In this document: positions 1 through 11,726 of the stretch, piece after piece
How positions within the stretch are numbered: the first letter of the stretch is position 1
How the letters are laid out: every line of letters begins with the position of its first letter
Assembly (NCBI GenBank): GCA_029891345.1
Contig: CM057005.1
Span: 67,093,760-67,157,759, forward strand
From: Dryococelus australis
Taxonomy: Eukaryota; Arthropoda; Insecta; Phasmatodea; Phasmatidae
Direction: 5' to 3'
Length of the DNA: 64,000 nucleotides
The notes under the pieces: generated by a model
Told to the model about the DNA's origin: nothing
The model's input: the letters and a program-made list of their open reading frames with translations, nothing else
The model's database searches: none
Program-made: the position numbers and the translations under genes

Positions 1-143
1 GAACATGATTGTTTCCTGGTGTATATGATCAGAGCCAGATTTTCTCTATAAACTGTACGATCTTTGAATGCTGGTCGTGCTACAAGCTTCTTTGCCCATT
101 TCACATTACAGACAAGCTCCATTCTTTGGCAATTGTATATTTT

Positions 144-728
144 TTATGTGAACTTGCCAAACACAGAATTGTTGACAAGCTTGAAAAAGTCACATTTAGA
201 GTGTTTCTTGGCAGCCTTTCTTTTCTCGCTATTGATGTTAATGTAGGTTTTCAGCCAGGTTGATTGCTTGAACTTTAAAACTCTATGGACTTTGGGGATG
301 ACTAGGCCATGGTTGACCGCCTGCTTCAGTAATCTTAAATGAACTATGTAGTGCACCTTATTTCCCACAGTAGTTAATAACTTGGGGTGGTGGGAACCCG
401 ATGGGCATTTGTTAATTGGAAGAAAGGGTAGGTCCTTATGACCATCGTGTAGTTCAGGTGGGTACTCCACATAGACTTCCAACACATGCCCTACATTTCC
501 ATCATCTGACTCGGACATGATGTCGATTTCAGATTCAACCAACTCAAAACCACTCTGTGGTAGTGGTACACTCATTGTCCATACATACAAATTATTTGCA
601 TTGATGTACTGAATGAATGATGTGGGCTTGGCAGGATCATATGTATTGGGCAAGTAGCTGTTGTTTGCAACACAATGCCTCTTAATGCACTGGGCAACAC
701 CACCTCCAATACCAGATTCCAAAAACAT
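144..728 (-). pseudogene. Polinton DNA polymerase B, palm part (fossil)
   Basis: A 194-residue stretch holding the recognisable palm block YINANNLYVWTMS, followed by YPPELHDGHKDLPFLP and a basic segment ending in NNSVFGKF. The same blocks occur in the other Polinton at 24873-25592 (YPHELHDLHKDLPLAP), which supports the assignment. In the family this domain copies the element's DNA from a protein primer. Part of an old broken element. Confidence 0.85.
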
Positions 729-917
729 ATACAGGTTGTAGTCAATAAGTTTTTTCAGTTATACCTCTGTTATTCTCAACATTGCATCAAAGGAAAACCT
801 AGGAGCACTCATAAACCATACACAATCTAAATTATATGTGATAAGACACAGCTCTCAGAAATTCCCAAAAACATCTGCCAACAGTACTAAATCAGTCTTG
901 AGATAGAGGTCCGAATA

Positions 918-1349
918 TTAACCCAAAGTTTCACAACCAAACTTGGTCCACACCATCTGTGTATGTGCATACTCTTTGTCTGTTACATGGCTGTGTGAAC
1001 TTGTTATAGAAAGAGCTCTTTGGACATATTTGAGGCTCATCGAGGATTTCCCAGTTGGTGATGTGATCATATGGGAAGACCACTTTTCTTGAGACAAGCT
1101 CCAGCTCATCAGTTTTGAAGAACCTCTTAGTGGTCTTGAACTCACTTGTAGGCAGGTTTCCAGCCAAGATGGCCAGGCTTGCAGGCATGATTCTGGAGGT
1201 ATAGATGAATTGTATGCAGAACCTGTTGTGATCTTTGAGAAGGTAATCCGATTCTCTTCTGAATGAGGAATAAATAATAATTCCATCTCGTCATATGCCA
1301 GTTCCTTTATGATGAAGTGTTCATCATAACAGAGGTTGTGAATGAACAC
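918..1349 (-). pseudogene. Polinton DNA polymerase B, exonuclease-proximal part (fossil)
   Basis: Begins MFIHNLCYDEHFIIKEL, which parallels MFIHNHSDFDTRLFIRDL at 24096 in the second Polinton, and later carries a VVFPYDHITNWE-like block matching YPYDYMDSGEKF there. These blocks lie between the exonuclease and palm domains in the family. Part of the same broken polymerase as 144-728. Confidence 0.75.
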
Positions 1350-1746
1350 AGGTAACTTCTTAGGTCAGCATCGAAGCATGTTGCACTCATTACATGAGGG
1401 TCCAATTTAGCAGCCATTAAAATGCTGTGATATCTTACTTTGTGAGTGATCTCTGTAAATACAGTGTGGCAGCACATACAGCTCCTTGCCTGGTTGTATG
1501 TTGCTTGCTCGAACTGTGTCAGAGGTTTGATTGGTTTCGAAGTTTCATAGGTTTCGAAGTTTCATAGATATTCTTGACCTTCCCAATAGCCACAATATTT
1601 TCCACAAAAAGTTGGCTGGCACCATGGCCTCTATATAGTTGAGGTTCTTGTCGAAGCGAGGCAATCAGTTTTGCTGGTATCACAATGTTGTCTACATGTA
1701 CATACAGGCCATAACTGTATGGCTCACACAGCTGGTACAGGTAGGT

Positions 1747-1993
1747 GAGTGAGGGAAGAGATTTGGATGGCTCTTAGCAGCGAGGTCTTGAGCAGATGAG
1801 GGTGATTGAAGTGAATATGGAGTGGTGCTGGAATGAAGGAGTGGGAGAAACAGGAGGTCCTGAGAAAACCTGTCGACCAGTGGCATTGTACAGCATGATT
1901 CCAAACTTGCGAAGATCCAGTGACACAGCTGGGGATTGAACCCAGTTCTTGGTGGGAGGTGAGTGTGCTAAGTGTTCGGCCACTGCGGCCCCT
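1747..1993 (-). mobile_element. tRNA-derived SINE (type 1), full length, with 11-bp target duplication
   Basis: Minus-strand copy of the SINE also seen at 45601-45833 and 54256-54511. Its 5' end is GGGGCCGCAGTGGCCGAA-like. A tRNA-type B box (GGGTTCAATCCC) follows, then a conserved 3' body ending in CTCTTCCCTCACTC. It is flanked by a perfect 11-bp duplication TACAGGTAGGT (1736-1746 and 1994-2004). The insertion lies inside the Polinton polymerase fossil and therefore postdates it. The tail is not poly-A. Confidence 0.85.
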
Positions 1994-2276
1994 TACAGGT
2001 AGGTATAAGCCTTGCTGTGGTTTGGCTCAATGAAGATATTGACTTGAGCATAACCTCAAATTCTGCACAGATTACTATTGGTACTTTGGCTGCATTCTGA
2101 AAGTTCTTAAACTTCAAAACTGGAGGCTTGCCACCTTCACCCATCTGAGGTCTCCACTCATACAGGAGCATTTGATTCACAGTTTATTGTGTGTTCAATA
2201 ATCTCTTCTTCTCCTATTTTGCCAATTACTCATGCCTAGTTTATGTAGTGCTGCACACATCTCTTGCAGGCATCGA

Positions 2277-2480
2277 TCACCACCTCATGAGCTGTAAGCT
2301 GTTGATGTACAGATGGGAGAAGTTCTTGATGTAGCAGTGATTACTGTTATCATTTGTAAGTAGCAATAGGTCGAAATGCTCAGCCTTCTCTTGGTCCAAT
2401 ACCTTTCTAGGCACAACCTTCCCTCCATCATTTAAAACATAGATGTTAATGGACACAGTAGGGATTTTTCTTTCGAACAT
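2277..2480 (-). pseudogene. Polinton DNA polymerase B, middle part (fossil)
   Basis: A 67-residue stretch with the order VSINIYVLND, then HFDLLLLTND, then HCYIKNFSHLY. The same order appears at 23262-23489 (ISINVYAFEE, HINLLYIKDE, HYCWIKSFSRL). In Polinton polymerases this block precedes the exonuclease domain. Part of the broken element spanning 1-3110. Confidence 0.75.
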
Positions 2481-2756
2481 CTTGACACCATGTATTGAAG
2501 TAGGAAACTCAACTCAATTAAAGTCATATGTAAGTTTAAGGTTCCTGTATCGCCTGTCTACTCGATACATTGTTTTCTTCACCGAATCGAGTCAGCAGTG
2601 ACAACTCGAAACACTCTTGGTTTTCAAAGTTCTGCTCTTGATGGATTTAGGCAGGTCAATATATGAGTAGGCTCGCAGGGGATCGATCTTGTTTATCCTC
2701 ATCTGCAGTCTTTTGATAACTATAAGTGTCCAACCAGAGCCCTTACCCATATACTA

Positions 2757-3041
2757 CTACTTCTCTTGGCACAACTTCCTTACACTCTCTTCCACAACCT
2801 CTCGAACATCTTTTGCATTGTAGATGGGATGGTTCTGGGTCTTACCTGCTCTTTGATATACAGCATCTTCATGAGGTTCAGGTTTGCTATACTTGTAGCT
2901 CAACCACAGATTGAATTTTAGTGAACCATGTACCTCTACCTCTTCAGTTAACTGTCCAATTATATTAGCTGCTATACTATTCAAGTAAGAGCAAATACCT
3001 TTCGGGCTAGTATTTGTATTTTCAGCAAGAAGTGTTTTCAA
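2757..3041 (-). pseudogene. Polinton DNA polymerase B, N-proximal part (fossil)
   Basis: A 94-residue stretch containing GSLKFNLWLSYKYSKPEP and a downstream HPIYNAKDVREVV block. These resemble the N-terminal region of insect Polinton polymerases, where a similar WVLNRIFKLDVRIN block is seen at 22832-23116 in the second copy. It lies immediately downstream, in + coordinates, of the middle block, giving the expected gene order on the minus strand. Confidence 0.65.
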
Positions 3042-3111
3042 ATTTGATCTGAAGGTAGTCTCTGCCTCTAGAAAACCAAACTCTGTTACAAACTCAGAGT
3101 CAGCATGTAGT

Positions 3112-3252
3112 AAGGAACCCTCCCAGCATTCGTCTGGAATGATTTAGGGAATTCATGGAAAAACCTAAATTAAGATGGCTGGATCGGGACTCGAACTCGT
3201 GTCCTGAATGAGAGTACGGTGGTTTACTTATGCACTACCTCGTTTGGTGAGA
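3112..3252 (-). mobile_element. tRNA-derived SINE of a widespread insect type (fragment)
   Basis: Read on the minus strand it gives GAGGTAGTGCATAAGTAAAC, then a B box GAGTTCGAGTCCCG, then the body blocks TTTAGGTTTTTCC, TTCCCTAAATCATTCCAG and GGGAGGGTTCC. From memory this is the layout of a common insect SINE whose body reads ATTTAGGTTTTCC, CCCTAAATC, TCCAG, AATGC, GGGA, GGTTCC. It is the best taxonomic hint in the window. It abuts the fossil Polinton polymerase. Confidence 0.7.
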
Positions 3253-3404
3253 GATCACCAAAGATGCAGGCCTGTTATACTGCTTTAATCACCACATCAT
3301 TAATGACAAGCTTGACTGTAGCAAAGTGTGTGCACATTGAGAGCCAAAATGTTCAGCACAGAGATGTTCGTTTCCCCTCTCGTTACCACATCTGCACCAC
3401 TTAA
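3253..3404. other. Short unassigned stretch
   Basis: Lies between the SINE and repeat family I. On the minus strand it may continue the N-terminal coding region of the neighbouring Polinton polymerase, but nothing diagnostic is visible. Confidence 0.3.
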
Positions 3405-3795
3405 GGGGCCCACCTGCCTGAAGCTTTTTTTCGTGTTTGAGGCCAAGAAGCATGGGAACTATAAGGGCGGCACTGCAACGAGCTAGTAGTGCGCCATCGC
3501 TGCAACACGCAGGGCTCTGAATTGGCGTGCAGATTTCTCGTCGTGCTGTATGTACCTATGGCACTTCCAGCAATTATCCTATTATTTTATTGGTGGAAAG
3601 TCTGTAGAAAGGTTCACTGCAATCCCCTCAATTACTTCTATGTGTATACACTGCATTTATTTTGAGATACAGCACTTTGAAAAAAACAGTTTTTAGCTAT
3701 ATCGCAGTGCTCAGAAATGGTGTTTTTAATGTGCGGGACATCTTGGAAGTAACCGATAAGAATTGTCTGAAGTGTGTGTTCTTTTCGTAGACATC
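3405..3795. repeat. Interspersed repeat, family I (copy 1)
   Basis: Aligns by eye with 61680-62306. Both share GTTTGAGG, GGCACTGC, GGCTCTGAA, CGTGCAG, CCTATTATTTTATTG, CAGTTTTTAG and GTCTGAAGTG blocks in the same order. Shorter related pieces lie at 7355-7500 and 34280-34430. No coding potential or terminal repeats could be recognised, so its class is open. Confidence 0.6.
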
Positions 3796-6700
3796 ACACA
3801 TTGGACACATGTTTAATAATTTCGTAAAAAAAAAAGCCTGGATTCCGAGCACACTGCAAGCAATTAGTATCAGGGTTAAAAACACAAAATAAGTACATTT
3901 TCATTATAAACTTTAACCCCTCAATTTCCCTGATCTTCATATCCCTCCCCACTATTGTATTTGTAGCTTGTATTGGTAATATTGTCAATTTAGGTCATGT
4001 TCAGTTCACTTTTTTTTTGCAAATTAAACATGTTTTCATGGGGCAATATTACAAATAGTAAAAAAATATATTAAATTGCAAAACACACACACATTATTTC
4101 TCAGTGTAAATAGGCTACACATGACAATAATTTATGGGGAAACTCCAAGCTTCGCTGATGTGTGACGCTTTGTGTCACCACCCAAAAAAAAATTGCCGGC
4201 GTACCTTGAATAACAGTTTTGGGGATTAATTCCCCTGCTGGCGCTGGGACTTTGGCCTGGGGCATAATGTATGGCTATGCTTGTTCAGTATTTTTGCAAT
4301 TTAACATATTTTTGTCAATAAATATTAAATTATGTACATGCGTTTCACTTGTTGTACCCCAAAATTCTCTCTTGTTCATAACCCTTCCCACTATCATTTT
4401 TGGGGTTTCTATTGGTCAAATGTTGATGCCCCTAGTAAATTTGTGTTCTGTGTAATTAGTAGAGTGGAATTATACAACTTTCCGAAAAAAATTCCCCCGG
4501 AAAAATTCATTTAATTTAGCCAATACTCACCAAATCATTCGCCATTCATACAGCGTATGCAAATACGCACTCCACAACTTCAGTCCATTTGGCCACACTA
4601 GACAGACCCACTAATCACTACACATATGTTATAATTTACTTTTTCCCTTGCCATAATAGCATAGAAACACTCGTAATTTCAACACAATTGTTAGATTTAA
4701 CACTTCAAACAACATTAATTGCAATAAAACATGCATTTAATTACTCGTTAATCCGAAGCCTCAGACAGGACTGGCGCAAACCAACGGCCCACAATTTCCC
4801 ACAATCCATCTGACGTCAACCAACATGATGTTATATGTGTATGCACAGTGTATTGAAAATAACATGGTGGTATACATCGCCTCCGAAGATAAACACGGTC
4901 TCTGCACAAGGCTCTGTATCATCTACGATATCTACATTTATTCTACTAGAAATACATTTTATCCTCTCATCAATATAGACCAGGTAAGTCTTGAGTAATT
5001 CACCAGAATTACACAATGTCCAGACACTGCTCCATACCTGTGTTGTTTACCTGTAAAAACCTCAGCACCGTGCTATAAATATACCACATAAATTACGTTT
5101 ATGCATTAAATATTCGTTGCAAAAAGTATGCTTACATGCACAACAATTCAGCGAACTTATTTTAATATATTCTACATAAATTATACGTATTTTATAGCAT
5201 AAATGCAGCAATCTTGGTCACCCTCCTCCCTATCATATTTAATTTTCTTTGCAGAAAAATTCCTTAAAGCCCCTACAAATTCTTAGTAATTATGGTAACT
5301 AATAATCATATCTAACGTATCCAGGCATTATTTTTCCGATTTTCGAAAAGCACCTATTCTTAAGAATTACGAAACATTTTTTTTTGTTTTTATTTAGATT
5401 TTCAATGAGGCATTAGAAGAAAATGGCAGATATAAAATAAATTTGAAGAAACAAATATTCAACACTAGTTAGAACTGATAGCAAATTCTATTTTTAAAAA
5501 CTTATAACTCTTGTGGTTAAAACATTGTCCCTGTTGCAATTATTTCGTCTACAGGCTGGAGTTTATTCAGGAGGGATGATTCGCTAATTGGGGCTTACTG
5601 CATGTGCTGAAACATCTGTTTTTAGAAAGGGTTGCTTGCGCACCAGGTAAATGACAGTTAATTTCAAGACATCGCCTACACACACATCTAAGTTGAGACT
5701 CGAACCGTCGACATCACATTTCACACCTAAGCACCTGAACATGAAAATGAGCCTTACTCTAACTGTAGTACTCAGTTCTCCAGGTCAGGAATGCAACAAA
5801 TAAGGAACGGATGTTAAGTTGGTCGTCTGGTTGTAACGTCTGGTTGTGTGGCGATCTACTTTGCATTTATTAAACCTTACAGTAGTATGCAAATCTTAGA
5901 TATGAGTACACACATGTTTATATTATTAAAAAAATGCCATTGTTGTTACATGTTCCGCACGTAAGATTGTTATTCAGTTATTTTATTTTATCCCACATGT
6001 TTAGTAAGGTGCATGCAGCAGTTGACAGTAATTAACCATATGATTAATGTTACGTATTAATTTTTATATTGTTAAGTGTTGAGTAAAATACTAATTTCTG
6101 TAAGCTGGCAATGTCTGATAACACCGTTTTAATTGTAATAATAAGGAATACACCCTGAGAAAAGCTTATGTTACACATGTGAATTTAAATCTGGTAACCG
6201 ACATAGACAATAGGTGTTGAGAGAATGTTCTGGTCTCCATCTTGTTTTATATGGGTCTTAAAGGCAACAGGTCTGGTAGGTCTGAGCTCCGCCTAAAATG
6301 GCGTAATGATTATAATTAATGTGAAGTTGACCCCAGCCAACATGCTCAGTTTTGTATTGTTAGCCGACGGCGTAATAGTAAACCGTCAGAAGAGGTCTAG
6401 AGAGCATGTCTACGTACATAATTCGGCAGATGTTTAAGGTATTTTCCACCTCTATCCTCAGTGACTGTTGGTCCAGTGGTGAGGTGCTAGATACTTTCGT
6501 TATTATCTGCACATGTTTTTCAACACTTTATAGCTTGTCACACAGTACCTGAGAACAATAACTCTTATTTGCTCTACCTGATTTAATATTGCTGGCCAGG
6601 GATAATTAAAGGTGCAAACTTACAGGCAGATAATTGCAATTAATTAAGTGTGAGAGTGATTACGATTTAACTTGAATTGAACCTTTTACACTGCAAAACA

Positions 6701-7354
6701 TTGAAAATTTATTGTTATCGTTGAAGCACGGCATCCATAATTGCAATTTTAACAGTCACAAAGAGGTGTAAACACGATTTTCTTGTCCAGCTGCTTCGTG
6801 CTAATTTTCACATGTTCACACTTCACCATTGTACGTCTTTGATTGGAATAAAGTAGACGTAGTTAGTTTCCTTGTTTTCCCAATCTGTATTTGAAGTGTA
6901 GCACATGTATAGCTGTTTGAGCTGTACTTAGCCTGGATATTGAGGTGACACACAGGTAGTCTGCAGGTCTGTTTGTGTGTTGTGGTTGTTTTCAGTATAT
7001 TGCAGTGTGGGTTTGGTATACTAATTAGTTTTGCAGCAGAGCAGATTATGTGAGAGGCCTATACTATCCAGTTTTTTTTATAGTTATTACATGTGGCCTG
7101 ATAAAACAAATTTAAACATACTTTCACACTTTTCGTACTCTACACTCTCATATTCAGTTGCCTATGTGTTAACACTGTCTGCGTGGTGCATAATTATTCT
7201 ATTGGCCTGCTACAACTTCCTACACACTCATTCTAAGCAGACAGCTAGAGTGCTATACATTTCATGTTTGGCACCCATACGTGGGGCATAAATAATTACA
7301 CAATTGGTCAGCTACCTGCAGCAGAGTGTCTCCAAGACTCGCATTTATTTAATG
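3796..7354. other. AT-rich stretch with no recognised gene
   Basis: Mostly AT-rich sequence with short homopolymers and no convincing exon. A tRNA-like B box (GGTTCGAGTCTCAAC on the minus strand, around 5695-5710) is the only structured motif noticed. It may be the relic of a SINE. I see no other repeat or gene. Confidence 0.5.
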
Positions 7355-7500
7355 GTTGAAGAAATGTTACACGTCTGAGGTCTAACAGCGTGGGAGTGCT
7401 AGGGGCGACCGAGACATACGCGTCAACTCTCTCATCGCCTCTACGCGCAAAGCACTGAACTGGCGTGCAGTCTTGTCGTCGATTTGAAGGTTTGATGCAC
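7355..7500. repeat. Interspersed repeat, family I (short diverged piece)
   Basis: Contains GTCTGAGGTCTAACAG and CGCAAAGCACTGAACTGGCG, followed by a CAGTCTTGTCGTCG block. These match the first part of family I (3405 and 61680 copies: AGGGCTCTGAATTGGCGTGC and CAGTGTTCTCGTCG). The downstream half does not match. Confidence 0.4.
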
Positions 7501-8805
7501 GTCCTTATTCATTGTTTAATGTTTTGTACCGGAAGTTCATACCTAAAAATGTCCGTGAAAACATCCGTTCGAACCAATTTCACAATGACTAAAACATGCT
7601 TTAGAGAGAAATGGAGGAATTGATAAAGTATACACTCTCGTAACGTTCCTAAATGCTATTCGTAAGCAGACCTCAGTCAGACAAGTTGGCCGATTTTTTT
7701 AATAGAAATGTTTCCTGCTGGAGCTCTGCACACCGTATGGGCGTGTTGCCTACCCAGGCGGCCTCCTAAATCAGAAGATAAGCTGTTTAGCTATCAAGCA
7801 CTTGCCCTTCCGCAAACTTTTTCACTCTTAGTAGTACGTAACTAGTTATCTCGCACCCTTGAATCTGGCTTCTGAAAGCCTTACCAGTTTCATAACTCCC
7901 GCCCTTTGAATCCTACATCAATCATAATGCGACTTCCGCCCCAGTTGTTTCATAAATCACGCGGAAAGCTAAGATCGCCAACTTTATAATTACATGTAAA
8001 AAGTTTAGTCTTTGCTTCAGGTTCCTTTATATACCTTTTACTGTTTAAATTTTCAAGGGAAATTTCCCGCCCCTATTTCAACAATGCTAACGAAGAACGG
8101 ACGAAGAAGATGGGGAAAACTCAAACAGGCGAGAACAATCATTCACTGTCCATACTCGGAGAGTTATTCTCTTATTTTAGGAGGGAAAAAACCATATATA
8201 ACCAACGTTAACTGAGGGGAAATTGGCGTGAAATTCTTGGGTTGGAACTTTCCGGGGAATGAAATATCGCTACACGCAAGATGGAGCGACGCATACTAAG
8301 GGGCTGGTTAAGGACAGCATAAATCATTGTAATTGGGAGGAGCTTAAGATTTCAGAGTTAGACGCACGTATGTGACAGGTACAGATACCACCAATAATCA
8401 CGTTTCCTAAACGTATGTTTATACTGTGGGTAGGAATCATCAGTGAACGAGTTGTCCCGTTCAGCGATTTTTAAACAAAGGGGAACGCAATCGACCTACT
8501 CTTTTGGTTTATCGTAAAGAATTCTCCTACCGCGATTACAAAATTGCGCTTAAAACTTAGTATTTTGGGTACGGATTTTTTTTTCCCATTATTTTCAACC
8601 TAGTAAAAATGCATCATCGTATACTTTTGTGTACATATGCTGTTTGTAACAAGCGTGCAATTTTTGGACAAAAAGAACTTGACCACAACTTTGTGTAAAA
8701 GACAACTTTTCATATCGGTATTAATTCTGGAAGAAATATATCCGTTTAACCTCTTAACATAATATCCAGAGGACACTCGTTCACGCCTGACGTGTTGTAA
8801 AGTAG
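7501..8805. other. Unassigned stretch
   Basis: AT-rich sequence with small open frames only, the longest about 67 codons at 8012-8215. No domain, repeat or splice pattern was recognised. Confidence 0.45.
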
Positions 8806-9223
8806 AGGCAGTTCACGATAAAGTGAGCACTTTTGAAATCAACCTTAGAAAAAGTCACTACTTCTACCTACATATATTTTAACGGGCGTACTAAGTGGCA
8901 TGCGCCCAGTAAAGTTGGTAGCGATGGAGGTGAAACAGTTCCATGAATTAACGAAGAATTAAAAGTGTTAGGTGAATATGTGTGATAACTTTGATGATTT
9001 ATTTCGCATTCTGTTGTATCAATGCACGTAAGTGTAAGAATTAGCAGATTTGTAAAATATGTACTTTTATAATAATTTCATATTTTCACTTAACCGACGC
9101 ATGAATAAAGTAAAGAGGCTCATGACAGTGTTGATTTTAAATCAGGCGGAATAATACACTACTTTTATACAAATAAGTCTCAAGCAGTGCTTTCCGAAGT
9201 GATCAGTTTACCGTGAACAGCCA
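8806..9223. mobile_element. MITE family A (copy A1)
   Basis: Starts AGGCAGTTCACGATAAAGTG and ends with CCGTGAACAGCC. The interior carries the family's blocks: ACGGGCG, AGTAAAGTTGGTA, AAAAGTGTTAGGT, GCACGTAAGTGTAAGAATT and ACTTTTATAATAATTTCA. It is non-autonomous, with no transposase visible. TA lies beside both ends, as in most copies. Confidence 0.85.
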
Positions 9224-9529
9224 ATAGCAGGTGAAATTATGGTGGTTGTGGTTGTCCAGCAGCTAGCAGCAGACCGGACATCGCCTTTCCCTGGTTATTG
9301 CTATTGGTTGATGATGACACACCAACTATTGTATAACTAAGGCCGCCTTCCGTTACTCACGGATTTCAGTACCGTCAGCTATTGTTCCGATACTGCTGAA
9401 GGCAGTGATGGTCGCATCTGAGAGGCACCCTGTGCGAGGCTACAACCGTTACTGAGATCACGGGTTTTACTGGCGTTACAAACGTCAGTGTTGTCAGGTA
9501 AACCCTAGGTTTGGCGGGAAGTTCAAGTC

Positions 9530-9626
9530 ATGTTCGAGGAAATTATACTAAAGGAAGGTACAGGTGCTGAGGCAATCACTTATAATATTGTAGTGACGTC
9601 AGAAGATGCCCAAAAAGCAGTTAGAG
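9530..9626 (+). CDS. Candidate first coding exon of a host gene, unknown product
   Basis: An ATG at 9530 opens 32 codons that start MFEEIILKEGTGAEAITYN and end in TSEDAQKAVR, followed directly by a textbook splice donor (GAG|GTGAGT at 9627). The leader (about 9290-9529) is less AT-rich than its surroundings and contains an ATTGG (inverted CCAAT) box near 9304. Start, balanced amino-acid composition and donor together suggest a real 5' coding exon, with the rest of the gene across a long intron. I do not recognise the protein, and no acceptor or second exon was identified. A chance open frame of this length is quite possible. Confidence 0.35.
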
Positions 9627-9738
9627 GTGAGTAACATTTTTACTGTATGAAAATGAGTGAGGTTAGTGTGTCCGCCATACTTGTTTATATTTTCCTGCAC
9701 GCGGGAATACTACTGCCAGACGCTTCGAAACAATCAAT

Positions 9739-9802
9739 TTACTGACGAAGAGAAATATTTGCTGCTTACTGACGAAGAGAAATATTTGCTGCTTACTGAC
9801 GA
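9739..9802 (+). repeat. 27-bp tandem duplication
   Basis: The 27-bp unit TTACTGACGAAGAGAAATAT plus TTGCTGC occurs twice (9739-9765, 9766-9792), and a third unit is cut off after 10 bp. The unit is a multiple of three, and one frame runs open across it, giving a repeated LTDEEKYLL peptide. There is no evidence that this frame is translated. Confidence 0.85.
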
Positions 9803-11726
9803 CTGTACACTTATTGCTGGCGAACACTGATAAACCATCAGTGACTCCAGTGCTCTTCAGCAGTAACAGAAGGCGACCTTGGTTGCTTCTTGCACCATGG
9901 ATCTCCTGAAACCCTTTCCATTAGCTCCAAGGTATTAGCTGTTACAAGACATTCGTAAGTTTTTTCCACAACAACAATTTTTCTCTTTTGCAACACCTGA
10001 AACTAAAAATTAATATGTAGGTACGTTAAGAGGTTAGTGCTTGGTAAAAAATTGTGCATGAGTGTGAAAAAAGGTTTACGTACCTAATGAATAAACAAAA
10101 ACGGAATTACAGTAAAACAAAAATACGCTTAAAGCATGAAAACAAACGACGAATTTTTAAAAAGTGAAAACGGATAAACATAATACTCTCGAAATGAGTG
10201 GTGAAAAACTGAAGGACCGTAATATCCTTTTACAGCTAAGCATATGCTAAGTAAAATGAATTATTCGTTCGATTTTCTTGGTAATTGGCATATTATTCCA
10301 AAGAATCGAAAAGAACATACTGAAGCCTTTTAAAATGAAATCCGAAACATATTTTAAAACATTAATAAGAGAATTAGCGATACATGATTCTACTTCATCC
10401 AATTCTACTGGACCCTTACTTTGAAAGAGGCAAAATTATTTTGCCAATTAAAAAGATTAGCTGAGAAGTTTAAGAGGTAGCCTACATTTTTAATTTGTTT
10501 TAAAGATGAAAAGAAAAAAATTGAAGCAGAAATGGCTGCAGATCAGGCTTCATCGACACCCAAGCACATACATAATGTGATGTAGGAATAAATGTATGCG
10601 TTCACGAAGTATTTTCTGCGAGTGACATTTCGTGGTCTACTACACGCACTACGTGAACAAACTCGACAAACTTAAATTGCCTAGATCTGCTTTTCCTTGG
10701 CGGAAGTTGTCAGTTACTTCTTTCGCGGTTATTTGAACATTTATGAACTATGTTATAAATATGAGCCAGACTGCTTTACTTAGGCCTACATGCACGTTGG
10801 TATTCTATTGAAAAAATTTGCTACGTGTTAAAGTATTATTTCGAATTTAACGTTTAAACTGGTCGAAAGTGAAACGACTTCATTTCATTTGACGGACACT
10901 ACAGTAAGAGTGCCATGACAGAAACGTGCAGTACTTAAGTTCTGAGTCGTTCCACAGCGTCGAATAATGAACGGAATGGTGGTAGTCGTTCGATCCGAGA
11001 TAGTATTAATTTTTAAACGTGAAAAGCGAATCACGCTGGATGAAAAGAAATTTAAAAGGGCTTCAGAATGTTTTGCCAATTACTGACAAACTAATTCTCA
11101 GAGAGCAAATTATGTATCCCAATAATGTTAAATTAATAAGGCACAAAGTTATCGATTCGCCAAATGACTAGACACATGCAAAATTCGCGTTATTATTTGT
11201 TATCAGGATAAACTTCACAGTACTGTATATTGGAGCCGGCATAGTTTCTCCATTGGTTCCTGCATAGATTCGAAGCCACGCCTTTTCTGACTGAACTAGA
11301 CGTGATTGGGGCACGCAAATGTGAAGAGTTTTTTTATTGGCACAGAGTTAACCAGGGCGTGTCAGATAATGTATAGTCCAATACAAAGACAAACGTATTG
11401 CAAAGGTATGCGTGTTTAAGTTTAACGTGTCCCCAAATAATAACGCGAATTTTGCACGCCTCTACAAATGACTTCGCACGTGCGCTTGCCAATTGCTCGT
11501 AACTGATGCCCTGCGTACAAGGCGCATTTAATGTCGGCGTGAAAGATGTGTTCGCTAGCCGCAGTAAACATGTTACGTTAAAATTTGAAAATGATAAAGC
11601 AATATCGATGGCAATATTGGTTTGTGAGGCTCACAAAGTGGCGTTGCGTGTCGCTGGTCTGCATCGCATTCCTTTGATCCATCCTGCCCTGATCGCGAGA
11701 ACTAAGGAATGTTCGAAGGTCAGAGT
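9803..11726. other. Unassigned stretch
   Basis: AT-rich sequence with no clear exon. An open frame at 11506-11742 (78 codons, starting MPCVQGAFNVGVKDVFASR) runs into the LTR-like block and matches nothing I know. No repeat boundaries were found. Confidence 0.4.

Larger units (their letters stand above)
1..3110 (-). mobile_element. Polinton/Maverick fragment: DNA polymerase B region
   Basis: Fossil of a Polinton, read on the minus strand and cut off by the window start. Several peptide blocks match the family's protein-primed DNA polymerase B in the expected order: an N-proximal block at 2757-3041, a middle block at 2277-2480, an exonuclease/palm-proximal block at 918-1349 and a palm block at 144-728. 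It parallels the polymerase at 22260-26049 but differs widely in sequence, so it is a separate lineage. It is broken in many places, and a SINE sits inside it (1747-1993). No terminal inverted repeat is visible. A different SINE abuts the 5' side of the polymerase, so the element's right end is missing or unrecognised. Confidence 0.8.
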
